Source: Locusta migratoria (taxonomy: Eukaryota; Arthropoda; Insecta; Orthoptera; Acrididae). From it: a DNA stretch of 64,000 nucleotides. Positions 32,499-43,440 of the stretch are shown in pieces. Positions within the stretch are counted from its first letter, which is position 1. Every line of letters starts with the position of its first letter. The DNA lies in the NCBI GenBank assembly GCA_026315105.1, contig CM048746.1:142582730-142646729 (forward strand), in the 5' to 3' direction. The translations under genes were made by a program, and so were the position numbers. The notes beneath the pieces are model-generated. The model saw only the letters and a program-made list of their open reading frames with translations, was not told the origin of the DNA and searched no databases.

Positions 32499-33897
32499 TC
32501 TATATCTATAAATGTGAATGTCTGTTCGGTGTACGTTTATCACGTCTGAACCACAAGACATAAAGTGCTAAAAATTTCTACAGTTACTAATGTCTACCCG
32601 GGGAAGGCTTCAGGCACGGTTTTATGACAATCGGATAGCTATTTATCTATATACTAGCTTAAACCCGCGGCTCCGCTCGCGTGTTGCTTGATCGAAACGT
32701 CAAATCGATTGTTTTTCAAAGATATATATTAAAAGAAAATTATTTTTTACTGCTTTATTTATTTATTCTTATATTTCCTTATTCGTATGCTTATCCTTAC
32801 GGAGAAATAGTTGAAGACATTATAGCACGTATAGACCAAAGATATGGCCTGTGGCATCACGTTTCGCTGTTATGCCTTCATATAGAGTCGCAAACGTCAT
32901 CGCTGGCTTTCAGTCCGATTTTTTTAATAATTTGACGACTTCCTCCCATTATATCTTCCACCCCCTTATAGCTATCGGCATGGAACTGCTATGGTGTACA
33001 ACGGGAGACTTCGGGCAACAATTAATTACACACAGACCATTCGTTTGCTTTCTGCAGTTTTCTCTGCAGAGCGAAATGTTAAACACACGTAGAATTTTAT
33101 ATACACCGATAACTTTCCATCCCGATATACTTCACCCTTTTATTATTATATATATCTATAAATGTGAATGTCTGTTCGGTGTACGCTTATCACGTCCGAA
33201 CGACAAGACGCAGAGACTTAAATATTTGTACAGTTACTAATTTATACCTGAGGAAGGTTTTACGTACGGTTTGATAGCGATCTAATACATATTTAGTAAT
33301 ATGAAGAATATAACGCGAAATGCGGAACAATAATTACTCTTTGAAAATGATATTTACTCTTTGAAGATGGTTTTATTGGTTGCATTGTTGCTTGAGCGTT
33401 GGTAATGATAAAAGGGTGGAGTACATCGGGATGGAAAGTTATCGGTGTATATAAAATTCGACGTGTGCTTAATATTTCTCTCTGCAGGGAAAACTACAGA
33501 AAGCAAACGAACGGTCTGTGTGTAATTGTTGTCCGAAGTCTCCCGTTGTACACCATAGCAGTTCCATGCCGATAGCTATAAGGGGGTGGAAGATATGGTG
33601 GTAGGAAGTCGTCAAATTATTTAAAAAAAATTCGGACTGAAGGCCAGCGATGACGTTTGCGACTCTGTAGGAAGAAGGTTACATACAGCGAAACGTGATG
33701 CCACAGACCATATCTTTGGTCTATACGTGCTACAATGTCTTCAGCTATTTCTCTGTAAGGATAAGCATACGAATAAGGAAATATAAGAATAAATAAATAA
33801 AGCAGTAAAAAAGAAATTTCTTTTAATATATCTCTTTAAAAAATTGATTTGACGTTTCGATAACCAACATGTGAGCGAAGCCGCGGGTTTAAGCTAG
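32499..33897. mobile_element. Helitron-like pair with one inverted body
   Basis: Two direct copies of a 5'-type end, 'tctataaatgtgaatgtctg', lie at about 32505 and 33155, each continuing for 140 bases. A 3'-type end 'gcgggtttaagctag' followed by t lies at 33883-33897, and its reverse complement lies at 32654-32668. The bodies at about 32654-33140 and 33410-33897 are reverse complements at high identity. 33155-33897 can thus be read as one complete non-autonomous Helitron-like unit (TC start, CTAG end before T, hairpin-capable 'ccgcggc'), and the left unit has the same 5' end but an inverted body. No Rep/helicase coding sequence. The frames here are incidental. Confidence 0.7.
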
Positions 33898-34039
33898 TAT
33901 ATTATATAAGTGCACAATAATACGAGTAATTTCACGAACAGAATGCTTTAATGTTAAATATAAAGAGATATTATACTGGGGAAAATTTAGTCAATTAAAA
34001 ATACTTACGGTGATGCTGGCGTCGTATCTGTGAGTTCCG

Positions 34040-34236
34040 GCCGCGTTGGAGTAGCCGAGCGGTCTAAAGCGTCTCACTGCGGAGCGCGCGGTTGCTTGCC
34101 GTGGAGGTTCGAGTCCTCCCTGGGGCATGGGTGTATGAGTTTGTCCTTAGGTTAGTTTACCTAGGTTTAAGTAGTTTGTAAGCTACGGACAGATGACCAC
34201 GCAGTTTGTTCCGATAGATTTACAAACATTTGATTT
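34040..34236 (+). mobile_element. tRNA-derived SINE with perfect TSD
   Basis: Head 'gccgcgttggagtagccgag', B box 'gaggttcgagtcctccctg', body 'ggacagatgaccacgcagtt', tail 'tacaaacatttgatt'. TSD 'tgtgagttccg' at 34029-34039 and 34237-34247. Same subfamily as 3897-4104. Confidence 0.94.
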
Positions 34237-34515
34237 TGTGAGTTCCGTCCGCTCCTCTGTAGCTACGGTGTTGCTCTTGCGGAAGTAAACACACTATTGC
34301 CTGTTGTGAATGCGCGTGTCAGGAGGATAGAACAGAGGGGGTAAACAACACCGCAGATGCTGAGACGTAGGCACAGAAAACACTACCTACTGGATCTGTG
34401 AGATCCAGCGCCAGCTTCGGCGTGTTAATTTAGGCGGCGTTCGCTGTGCCGTTGCGGCCAGCCAGTTAGCAACGCGATCGCGGCCTACTCTACGTGACGT
34501 CAAAAGAGATGGCCC

Positions 34516-34695
34516 CGCCGGCCGTGGTGGCCGAGGGGACTGAGGCGCTTCAGTCACGGTCTGCACGGCCAATACGGTCGGGGGTTCGAATCCCCTCTCG
34601 GGCATGTGTATCTGTGCCGTCTTTAGTATTAAGTAGTTTTTAAGTTTAGGGACTGATGACCCCGTAGTTAAGTCCCATAAGCTCTACAAACATTC
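34516..34695 (+). mobile_element. tRNA-derived SINE
   Basis: Head 'gccggccgtggtggccgagg', B box 'gggggttcgaatcccctctc', body 'gggactgatgaccccgtagt', tail 'ctacaaacattctt'. Common subfamily, full-length. Confidence 0.93.
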
Positions 34696-35217
34696 TTCCA
34701 CAGGTGTTGGTATTTCCAGACATTTTTGACACCATGTATCCTACATGAAATTAATTGACTCGGCTCAGCTGCGTCGCTTCGTAGGTTTTTAAACGTTAGT
34801 AAGAACCGCCTTGTTGAAGTCCACGATGCGGCGTGCCGCTGTCCGGCGTACCAGCACGGAGCCGTAATCCCGCAGCCAGGACCTAAGCCGCCGAGGTTCC
34901 CCGTTTAGCAGCGCGAGGTGCTTCTCGCAACGCGCGAATTAATATTACCAGCTCATTATTAATTCCCTGCCAGATTTCCGCTTTCACCACCGTCTGCTGT
35001 TTGCGGAACTTAAATAACTCGATATTTCAGCAGGCATCTGCACCGATGTAGCTGTAAATAATCTTTGGATTTAAGATAATTTTTATTTTAACATGTTTTT
35101 TATTCTACTAATATATAAAAAATAATGTTGTGTAGCTTCGTACACGTAGTTTTTTTTTAATTGTGATTGTGATTACACTGCCTGGCAAAAAAAATGATAA
35201 ACGCAGAAAGAGTTCAG
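34696..35217. other. Unassigned interval
   Basis: About 520 bases; 34790-34940 is G/C-rich and the remainder A/T-rich. No recognised feature. Confidence 0.35.
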
Positions 35218-35219
35218 TG

Positions 35220-35345
35220 TTGAAATGTTTGTAAATCTATGGGATTTAACTACTGCAGTCATCAGTCTCTAGGCTTACAAACTACTTAAACTAACGAAAA
35301 CAAACCTCTCACGCGCGCGCGTTGCGCTCACATACACACACACCC
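35220..35345 (-). mobile_element. SINE 3' part
   Basis: The plus strand shows the tail complement 'ttgaaatgtttgtaaatcta', then 'cagtcatcagtctctaggct' and 'acaaactacttaaactaacg'. It runs into a CA/CCCA tract where the head should begin. Confidence 0.75.
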
Positions 35346-35356
35346 ACCCACCCACC

Positions 35357-35392
<36 letters not shown>
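35330..35392. repeat. (CA)n/(CCCA)n microsatellite
   Basis: 'acacacacacccacccaccc' then (CA)n up to the mariner-type end at 35393. It lies between a SINE tail half and a Tc1/mariner terminus. Confidence 0.93.
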
Positions 35393-36054
35393 GGGTGTTG
35401 CAAAAAAGTACGGCCAAACTTTCAGGAAACATTCCTCACACGCGAAGAAAGAAAATATGTTATGTGGACATGTGTCCGGAAACATGTTAGAGCTCATTTT
35501 ATTACTTCTCTTCAAATCACATTAATCATGAAATGGAAACACACAGCAACAGAACGTACGAGCGTGACTTCACTTTGTTACAGGAAACGTTCAAAATGTC
35601 CACCGTTAGCGAGGATACATGCATCCACCCTCCGTCGCATGCAATCCCTGATGCGCTGATGCAGCCTTGGAGAATGGCGTATTGTATCACAGCCGTCCAC
35701 AATACGAGCACAAAGAGTGTCTACATTTGGTACCGGGGTTGCGTAGACAAGAGCTTTCAAATGCCCCCATAAATGAAAGTCAAGAGGGTTGAGGTCAGGA
35801 GAGCGTGGAGGCCATGTAATTGGTCCGCCTCTACCAATCCATCGGTCACCGAATCTGTTGTTGCGAAGCGTACGAACACGTCGACTGAAATGTGCAGGAT
35901 CTCCATCGTGCATGAACCACATGTTTTATCGTACTTGTAAAGGAACATGTTCTAGCAGTACAGGTAGAGTATCCCGTATGAAATCATGATAACGTGCTCC
36001 AGTGAGCGTAGGTGGAAGAACGTGAGGCCCAATCAAGACATCACCAACAATTCC
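35393..36054 (-). pseudogene. Tc1/mariner-type transposase, C-terminal half
   Basis: The plus-strand edge 'agggtgttgcaaaaaagtac' at 35393 is the terminal repeat. Minus strand 36054-35926 reads 'GIVGDVLIGPHVLPPTLTG' and 'YHDFIRDTLPVLLEHVP'; 35922-35578 reads 'MWFMHDGDPAHFSRRVRTL' and 'ITWPPRSPDLNPLDFHLWGH', with the second catalytic Asp in 'HDGDPAH' and the third acid in 'SPDLNPLDF'. The frame continues to 'GGHFERFL' and a stop. One frame change separates the two parts. The N-terminal part with the first Asp is cut off at 36054, where a LINE begins. Confidence 0.9.
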
Positions 36055-36055
36055 T

Positions 36056-38706
36056 TTATTTTTTTTATTTATTGTTTTTTCTTTTCCATAGGACCAATTG
36101 AGGAGTGAGACTCCATGGTCATGGAACAAGTCAATACATTAATTGTTACACAAGAATGGTAATAGAAAATTTTTAATTAGTCCTTTACACACAACAATCT
36201 TAAGACAAAGTGAAAAGAATCAATAAAGAAAAAAATGAATTAGCTTAATTGTTTAACTTTTCTAGGAGTTCCTCGACAGAATAAAAGGAGTGAGCCATGA
36301 GGTAACTCTTCAATTTAGATTTGAAAGCGTGTGGATTAGTGCTAAGATTCTTTAGTTCTTGCGGCAGCTTATTGAAAATGGGTAACGCAGAATATTGTAC
36401 CCCATTCTGCACAAGTGTTAAGGTGGTGTGATGCAAATGCAGATTCGACTTCTGTCTAGTATTCACCGAGTGAAAGCCACTCACTCGTGGGAATAAGCTG
36501 ATATTATTAACAACAAACGACATTAAAGAAAAAACGTATCGTGACGCCAGAGTCAAAATTCCCAGACTACTGAAAAGGGGTCGACATGACGTTCGCGAAC
36601 TTACACCACATATTGCTCGAACAGCCCGTTTTTGAGCCAGAAATATCCTTTTTGCATCAGGCGAGTTACCCCAATGCCGTACGTCATAAGTGAGTGAAAG
36701 TAAGCGTAATAGACTACTTTTCGTGTTGAAAAATCACTTATCTCAGATATTGTTCTAATGGTAAATATAGCAGAATTTAGTTTTGGAACAAGATCCTCAA
36801 CATGGGCTTTCCATGACAGCTTACTGTCTATATGAACACCTAGAAATTTGAACTGTTCAGTCTCACTTATCAAATGCCCATTATGTGTAATCAGAATGTC
36901 AGCTTTCGTCAAATTATGTGTTAGAAATTGTAAAAACTGAGTTTTACTATGATTTAACATCAACTTGTTTTCTACAAGCCATGAACTTATCTCTTGAACT
37001 GCATTATTTGTTATTGTGTCAATACTACGAGCAACATCCTTCACTACCAAGCTGGTATCATCAGCAAACAAAAATATTTTACAGTCACCTGTTATACTCG
37101 AAGGCATATCTTTTATGTAAATAATAAACAACAATGGTCCCAAAACAGACCCCTGGGGCACCCCATACTTAATTGTGCCCCATTGGGATTGCACGTCATA
37201 GCTATTTTCCACACTGCGGAGAATTACCTTCTGTTGTCTGTTATTAAATGAGAGGTGAACCAGTTGTGGGCTACTCCCCGTATTCCATAATGTTCCAACT
37301 TCTGCAACAATATTTTGTGATCAACACAATCAAACGCTTTTGTTAAATCAAAGAAGACGCCTAATGTCCGTAGCCTCTTATTTAACCCATCAAGTGCCTC
37401 ACAGAGAAACGAAAATATAGCATTTTCAGTCGTTAAACCACTTCTAAATCCAAACTGCACGTTTGACAATAAATTATGTGAACTGAAATGATCAATTAAT
37501 CTTGAAAATACAGCCTTTTCAATAACTTTAGAAAAAACCGATGGCATAGAAATAGGTCTATAGTTGTCTACATTATCCCTTTCTCCTTTTTTATAAAGTG
37601 GTTTCACTACTGAGTACTTTAATCTGTTAGGAAACTGACCATTCTGAAAGGAAAAATTACAAATATGGCTTAGTAATGGGCTAACATATGGAGAACAGTA
37701 CTTTAGAATTCTGCTAGATAACCCATCATATCCACAAGAGTCCTTAGTCTTTAGTGATTTAATTATTGACTCAATCTCACCTACGGAAGTATCATGAAAG
37801 ACCATTTCAGGTAACAGCCTCGGAAAGGCATTTTCTAAAAACGTTATATGATTACCTGTAGAAACTAGAGTTTTATTTAGTTCCCCTACTATATTGAGAA
37901 AGTGATTATTGAATATTGCACATATACCTAACTTGTCAGTAACAGAAACATTCCTACTACGCACTGACGTTATATCTTCTACCTGCTGCTGCTGACCTGA
38001 CACTGCCTTCACGATTGACCAGATAGTTTTAATTTTATCCCGAGAGTTTGCTATTCTTTTTGCGTACCACATACTTTTTGCATTCTTAATGACATTTTTC
38101 AGAACCTTACAGTACTGTAATGAGCTACTGCATCTTCATTCTGACTGCTTCTAACATTCTGATACAACTCCCGCTTAGTTCTACATGATACTCTTATCCC
38201 CTTTGTCAGCCACCCTGGCTGTCTGGTATTGGAAGTACCCTGTTTTGATTGTTCCAGCGGAAAGCAACTTTCAAACAGCATAAGAAATGTGTTCAGAAAA
38301 GCATTATATTTATCATCTGCATTATCGGCACTATAAACATCCTGCCATTCTTGTTCCTTAATTAAGCTTAAAAAGGTCTTAACTGCGACTGGATTAACTT
38401 TTCTGAGTAGTTGATATTTATGTTTAACATTTGTTTGAGAACAAATACTTTTTAGAATTAAAATTTGGGCATCGTGGTCTGATAGGCCATTTACTATTCT
38501 GCTGACAGAGTGCCCCTCTAATAATGAAGAATGAACAAAAATATTCTCAATGGTAGAACTGCTATTTCCTTGCACTCTCGTTGGAAAAAAACGTTCACAG
38601 AAAATCTGGTTGATGACGTGAATCGAGGAAGTACAGTACATACTAACGAAACAATTGGGTATTTTGACAATTGTCTGCACGAATTATTTCAATTTACATT
38701 TAAAGA
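36056..38706 (-). pseudogene. LINE (family D), 5'-truncated, most of EN-RT present
   Basis: Minus-strand order: end of the endonuclease ('FFPTRVQGNSSSTIENIFVHSS', 'NGLSDHDAQI', 38680-38099), then RT ('KTKDSCGYDGLSSRILKYC', 'VVKPLYKKGERDNVDNYRPI', 'VQFGFRSGLTTENAIF', 'GVFFDLTKAFDCVDHKILL', 38072-37224), active site 'FLFADDTSLV' (37212-36601, residues 47-56 of that frame) and a C-terminal part ('NKLPQELKNLSTNPHAFKSK', 36556-36245). Three single frame changes join the pieces. The tail is A-rich at 36056-36080. It starts where the mariner-type transposase is interrupted, so it probably inserted there, but the other half of that transposase is not on its far side. Confidence 0.92.
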
Positions 38707-38727
38707 GAAGTACTAATATATATATAT

Positions 38728-38809
38728 ACCTGCGACGGGCGCCTCAGAGCGCACTACCATTCTACCGCGGAGCAGAAAGAGTGATTGTAAGTGAATGAAA
38801 CTACGTTGG

Positions 38810-38863
<54 letters not shown>

Positions 38864-39124
38864 AACTCCATATTAACCGCAATCGACAACGCCCATTTCC
38901 ACCAATGTCATGAAATGATCCAAATACCAGTAAAGAAAGCCCTACATACTCCTTCTTCAATCTAGTATTTGCAATATTATGTAAGAACCAAGCCTTCAGA
39001 CATTCAGCAGTTAGGCAAATACCCAGCAGAAAGCTACTTCCAACAGAGGCTGAAACGTCGGACAGATTATTAAAGACTGACAATGCGGCTCAAACCCGGA
39101 AAAGTTATATTGTCTGTGACATCG
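38728..39124. repeat. Possible foldback-type fragment
   Basis: Apart from the (TA)n tract, 38870-39090 contains 'gaggctgaaacgtcggacag' then 'attattaaagac', similar to the 'GAAACG...TTTAATAAA' layout of the foldback elements. No inverted partner was found in the vicinity. Confidence 0.35.
38813..38860. repeat. (TA)n microsatellite
   Basis: About 48 bases of pure AT, next to a smaller AT tract at 38717-38727. Confidence 0.95.
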
Positions 39125-39322
39125 GCCGCGGAAGCCTACGCTTTAATTTTTGTGCACTCCGCCCTTGACGCCGCCAAACCCAAACATAATAGTCATCGGA
39201 CGTCATAGAGAAGCCTGACTCATCACTCAACATAATAAGACGCCATTCGTCATCTGTCCATACCTACCAAGCACGACATCACTGCAGATAAAGGTGTTAG
39301 TCTTAGAGGATCATCCCTGGGG

Positions 39323-39358
<36 letters not shown>

Positions 39359-39995
39359 TTTGTCCTTAGGATAGTTTACCTTTGTTTAAGTATTTTGTAA
39401 GCTACGGACTGATGACCACGCAATTTGGTCCGATAGAATTACAAACATTTGATTTTTGATTTACAGGATCAGTGGTAACAGACGAATGGGGTGCTAGGAC
39501 TTCAAACATGCTGATACAGATTGTCGAGACATGTGCGGGAACTCAGAGGATGTTGAAAGATCTCCATTACATGTTCGCGGATGGCCGGTGCCGAGGTCAT
39601 GAATACGGTACTACATGTCTCTCCATAGGATGGTCTTTCCTCGGGGTGGTGTTTTTCGATCGACCGGACTGCATGACATCATTGTGTCCCGTCATGTACA
39701 CATTGACTCCAATACTGGACCACTGTGACATATGAATGGGTCACATGCCTGGTAGTTGCACAATAATACCATCCCACATCATGCAGTCCAAAGACGCGTC
39801 CTCCATCAGATGTATTCGGTTGATGGATAGGCCTCTAACACGAGCGGTCGTGGGTGCTTCGTATTATGCGTAAACGTCTTACATCATTGTCTGTATCACG
39901 GCAGCTGATTGGTACATCTTCGCAACAATACGGAGACGATATCACAAGTGCTCTCTGGTGTGCATTCTACACAAAACAAAGCCATATAAATCCAA
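39125..39995 (-). pseudogene. Tc1-like transposase N-terminal half, split by a SINE
   Basis: From about 39880 to 39465 the minus strand reads, in changing frames, HTH-type sequence: 'PREDRP'-like, 'SAPAIREHVMEIFQHPLSSR' and 'LDNLYQHV'. After the SINE, 39320-39125 reads 'WTDDEWRLIMLSDESGFSM' and 'DDYYVWVWRRQGRSAQKLK', the first catalytic Asp block of Tc1-like transposases. The later DDE parts are absent. The region is not continuous with the mariner-type fragment at 35.4-36.05 kb as far as I can tell, but the two could be halves of one element separated by the LINE and rearrangement. Confidence 0.78.
39316..39460 (+). mobile_element. 5'-truncated SINE with (TG)n
   Basis: 'cctggggcatgtgtgtgtgt' begins after the B box; then 'gtttgtccttaggatagttt', body 'gactgatgaccacgcaattt' and tail 'acaaacatttgatttttgat'. 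It interrupts the Tc1-like transposase between its HTH and first catalytic block. Confidence 0.88.
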
Positions 39996-40024
39996 TCCTT
40001 TACTCACACATCAATGGTATGATA

Positions 40025-40500
40025 GTACAAGATGCGTCTGAAAAGTTCAGACAATGGTCTTAGTAAATACAGGAACAAGAGATACAGACAAAATGCCTTT
40101 ACTGCCCTTAAAAGTAATCGCTGTTGCCTGCAATACACTTCCGACATCGGTTGTACAGCTGTTGGAAACTATTACAAATCGCTCGAATCATTGAGGTCAC
40201 GCGTATTTGGATCATCGCAAATGTTACTGATTTTCAAGTCGTCTGCTATCATTCTCGAAGACAGCCAGCGATCGTCCTCAAGCATCCGTCACACTCGTTC
40301 GAAGTTGTCTAGGACTGTGTTTGTGTTCGGTCGACCAGAACGTCGCTACTTACTCACTGTTTTAGCACCATACGCTTGCACTAATCTCCCATGGGACTAC
40401 ATCGCCGTGTTAACGCATTTCTCCATTTTGCGCTCCATGTTGGGACGACACGAGTTCTCACATTGCTCATATTAGCTAGGCCGCAGCAGTGCTTTGCACG
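40025..40500 (-). pseudogene. mariner element with internal deletion
   Basis: The minus strand starts 'MSNVRTRVVPTW' near 40472, then 'GRPNTNTVLDNFERV' and 'MLEDDRWLSSRMIADDLKIS' (40330-40235), the HTH and linker region of a mariner transposase. It jumps within about 70 bases to 'FQQLYNRCRKCIAGNSDYF' (about 40150-40085), which is the very C-terminus. The DDE domain is deleted. Ends near 40025 ('gcatctgaaaagttcag' complement) look like a terminal repeat. Non-autonomous by structure. Confidence 0.85.
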
Positions 40501-40514
40501 ATAGGGGGCGCTTG

Positions 40515-40665
40515 TTGACATGTTCCTCAGCGCTATGCTCCGATGCGCGAGGCCGTTCCCCGTTCCCCGTTCCCTCTTTAGTATAAGGTAGTTTATAAGT
40601 AGTTTGTAAGTTCAGGGACTGATGACGCCGCAGTTGAGTCCCTTAAGCTTCAGAAACATTTTAAT
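40515..40665 (+). mobile_element. SINE with damaged head
   Basis: 'ctcagcgctatgctccgatg', 'cgcgaggccgttccccgttc' with a triplicated 'cgttcc' in place of the B box, then 'tttagtataaggtagtttat', 'gggactgatgacgccgcagt' and tail 'agaaacattttaattt'. Confidence 0.85.
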
Positions 40666-40851
40666 TTTATTTTTATTTATTTCAAAAATCAATTAAACAA
40701 TTTGTACTGAACACCTGATCAGACGGAAAAGCGAGCAAGTTAGTGAAAAACTGAGTCATATACAGCGGTGGCTTGTGTCACAATTTACTAATGTGAAACA
40801 ACATTACGAAAATAATATTGTTTTTAACTGTGACATCATATTGTTGTGATA

Positions 40852-41427
40852 GGGTAAGGTGGTACAATTTCGATATAGGTACAATTCCGATCAACGTAAG
40901 TTTTCGCGCCATTTTCCTGTCTCGTAGTGTCTCGTTGTGTCGCGTGGTAGAGTAGCAGGATTCTACAGCTCCTCCTGTCTTTTCCAAGAATACACCGCTT
41001 TGCGGTAAGGAGATATAATTTTTTTCCCTTTAAAGAGGTAAGTGAAGCTACTTAGTCTAACGCGCTCTTATAAATAATCTAGTTAAGGGTGACTGGATTC
41101 GCTGCCAAAAATGCAATGTTTGATACCACGAAGTATGCTTTGGTGCGTGACAGAAAAAGTGCTTTTTTTGTGGAAGATGCCCATAATCAAAATTGTACGA
41201 GGAAGTGATCACAATTGTACCTAGTGTGGTACATTTTCGATCGATTTTTATCAATTCCGTAACCTTTATCTGCGTTTATACCAACATTTGTAACTGTATA
41301 ATATTTGTGTGACATATTCATTAAACATCCAAGAACAAGTGCCATAGTTAAAATTATTCCTTTTCTCAATTTATTTCCAGTTATAATAACATTTGTCCGA
41401 AATGACCGATATTGTACCACCTTACCC
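40852..41427. mobile_element. 575-bp MITE, copy 2
   Basis: Ends 'gggtaaggtggtacaatt' and, in reverse complement, 'gggtaaggtggtacaata', flanked by TA (40850-40851, 41428-41429). Length 576, against 575 for copy 1 at 31422-31996. Its terminal repeats are better kept than in copy 1. No coding sequence. Confidence 0.92.
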
Positions 41428-41429
41428 TA

Positions 41430-43440
41430 TTACCTGTACCTAATGCCTAAGGTCAAGTATATTGTTCATAACCTTATGATTTCTGCTTCTTGATGCATCA
41501 ACATGGACTAGATGCAAATTAGGGCACTGCGAAACCATCACTTGTAGAATTTTTACTTGAAGAGTCTTAATGTTGACTAAATGAAATGTATTAATTGAAC
41601 TCTTCAATCATATACGCTCCTGGAAATCAACTTCAGTATAACTGCTTTGAGTTTTCCAAATCAGTTTATAGCTGAAACAGCGGACAGGTAGTACATGAAA
41701 TAATTATCTTTATATATCAATTGTTCAATTGGTACTGAGGTACCAGGTGTTGATCCATGAGGAGCACCCACATTAGTATGTGGTGAAGCCTGCTGAGACT
41801 TTAAGAAAAGCGATGATTCTGGCGTGCATTCTATCGTCACAGGTGGGGAATACTGCCTTGGGAGATATTATTCCTCGACTGTTCGAACTGTTCACGTTGT
41901 TATGCCAGAGTTGTGGATTGAGGATTTGCTGGAAACATTCCCTGTTGAAGGATTCATGCATATGGCGTTCTGGCAACTAAGTCACTACGCTATCTGTTAG
42001 CGCACAACAGTGAAAATATTGTCACTACATCTTTTATCTCCCAGGTTGGCATCTGCTGTCATAGGATCTAAGTCTACATTGTGTTAGCACCACCTGTGCC
42101 AAGTGGTTACTAGCAGTGCGACTACGGACACTTACACCTCTAGCCTAGGGGTTCCAATGCTGCAGCCATCCTTAAAAATCTGGACAGACGATTATTCCGC
42201 CTTGTATTAAGCGCACCATATCCGGCTTCCCTCCCCCACGTGGATCCTCTACGATCTCATCCCTTTCCCCCAGCTCCTGCAGTTACCTTCAACACATCCA
42301 GATCCTTTATATCAATTGTAAAATTCCGGGTGATCAAAGAGTCAGTATAAATTTCAAAACTTGAAACGAGACTGCATTTCGTTTCATTGCTCTGATGTCT
42401 CATTATGTCAACTTAACGAATGAAATTTCAATTGATTCACTTGCGGATGGCTTGCAACACTTTGTGGCAGGTGTTGCAAACTGTAAAAGCAATTGTAGAA
42501 ACAGGGATGACAAAGGTGTACACTTTACTTCATATCTCTTTTGGCATAAGTCACTCTCCTATTTCCCCAATCCTTGTGTGCTAGAGAGTGCGAGTGGAAT
42601 GTAATAATATTTCTTTGGGTGTTGGTAACATGGGCTATATTGAACTCTTTGGTTGTGTCTATGTAGTTAGTGGTGGCAAAGACTGCCTAGCAGCAATGGT
42701 TTTGTTTGTGCTTTGAAGCAGCGGGTCGATCTGGTCAAGCCAGAGATTTGTGAAAGCGGTGGAGTAACGGACACTCAGTGTCCAGCCAAACAGGGCGCTC
42801 CGCCCCCGCGAATTTGAAGAGGGGACGGTTGGCCCAGGTGGTGCCTAGGGGGAGAAAGAGATCGGCTCCCGACCTGTTGGAGTGCGGACGTGGGGGAGCT
42901 GCTCGCTGGTGTCGCGGAGGTTTGGGTAACGAGTTGGTGAGAATCTTCAGCAATATTGCTCATGGTGACACTTTCACCACCGGCTATTAGGGGATGTAAT
43001 CAATAGGTATCAATTTTACATTTTTTGGGGGATTTCACGTGATAGAACCAGATCGAGATGGTGTGTGCTTATCGTGGGTTAAAGTTGCTGCTAAGTCCAT
43101 TATCTGTTGCATTATCGTGGGGAGGATTAGTTCGTTGAACGGACTTTTGTAGTTGTTTCGGGTACATATGCATTTTAAGGGTCAATATTCAAATTTACAG
43201 TGATTTTGTTTGTAACTAGGACTTTGCGCGCGAAATGGGTCTCTGATATTTATGAACAAGTTAGTAAGTTCAAACGTTGGTAAATCTAAGGGAATTAACT
43301 GCCACGTGGCTGTGATTGTTTTGTTCCTTACTGTGTTTTGTTGCGTTCACCTTGTTTGCTTTGTTATAGTACTTTGTTGTTTCGAGATATCTTTGTTTGG
43401 AATATGTGTACATACTTTGTTCAGAGTACAGTAGTAGTAC
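41430..43440. other. Unassigned interval with a possible LINE scrap
   Basis: About 2 kb. At 42160-42330 the plus strand reads 'AAAILKNLDRRLFRLVLSAP' and 'SLPHVDPLRSHPFPPAP', which may be a LINE C-terminal scrap. 'ccgggtgatcaaagagtcag' near 42328 looks like a transposon end. 42770-42930 is G/C-rich. No gene that I can support. Confidence 0.35.
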
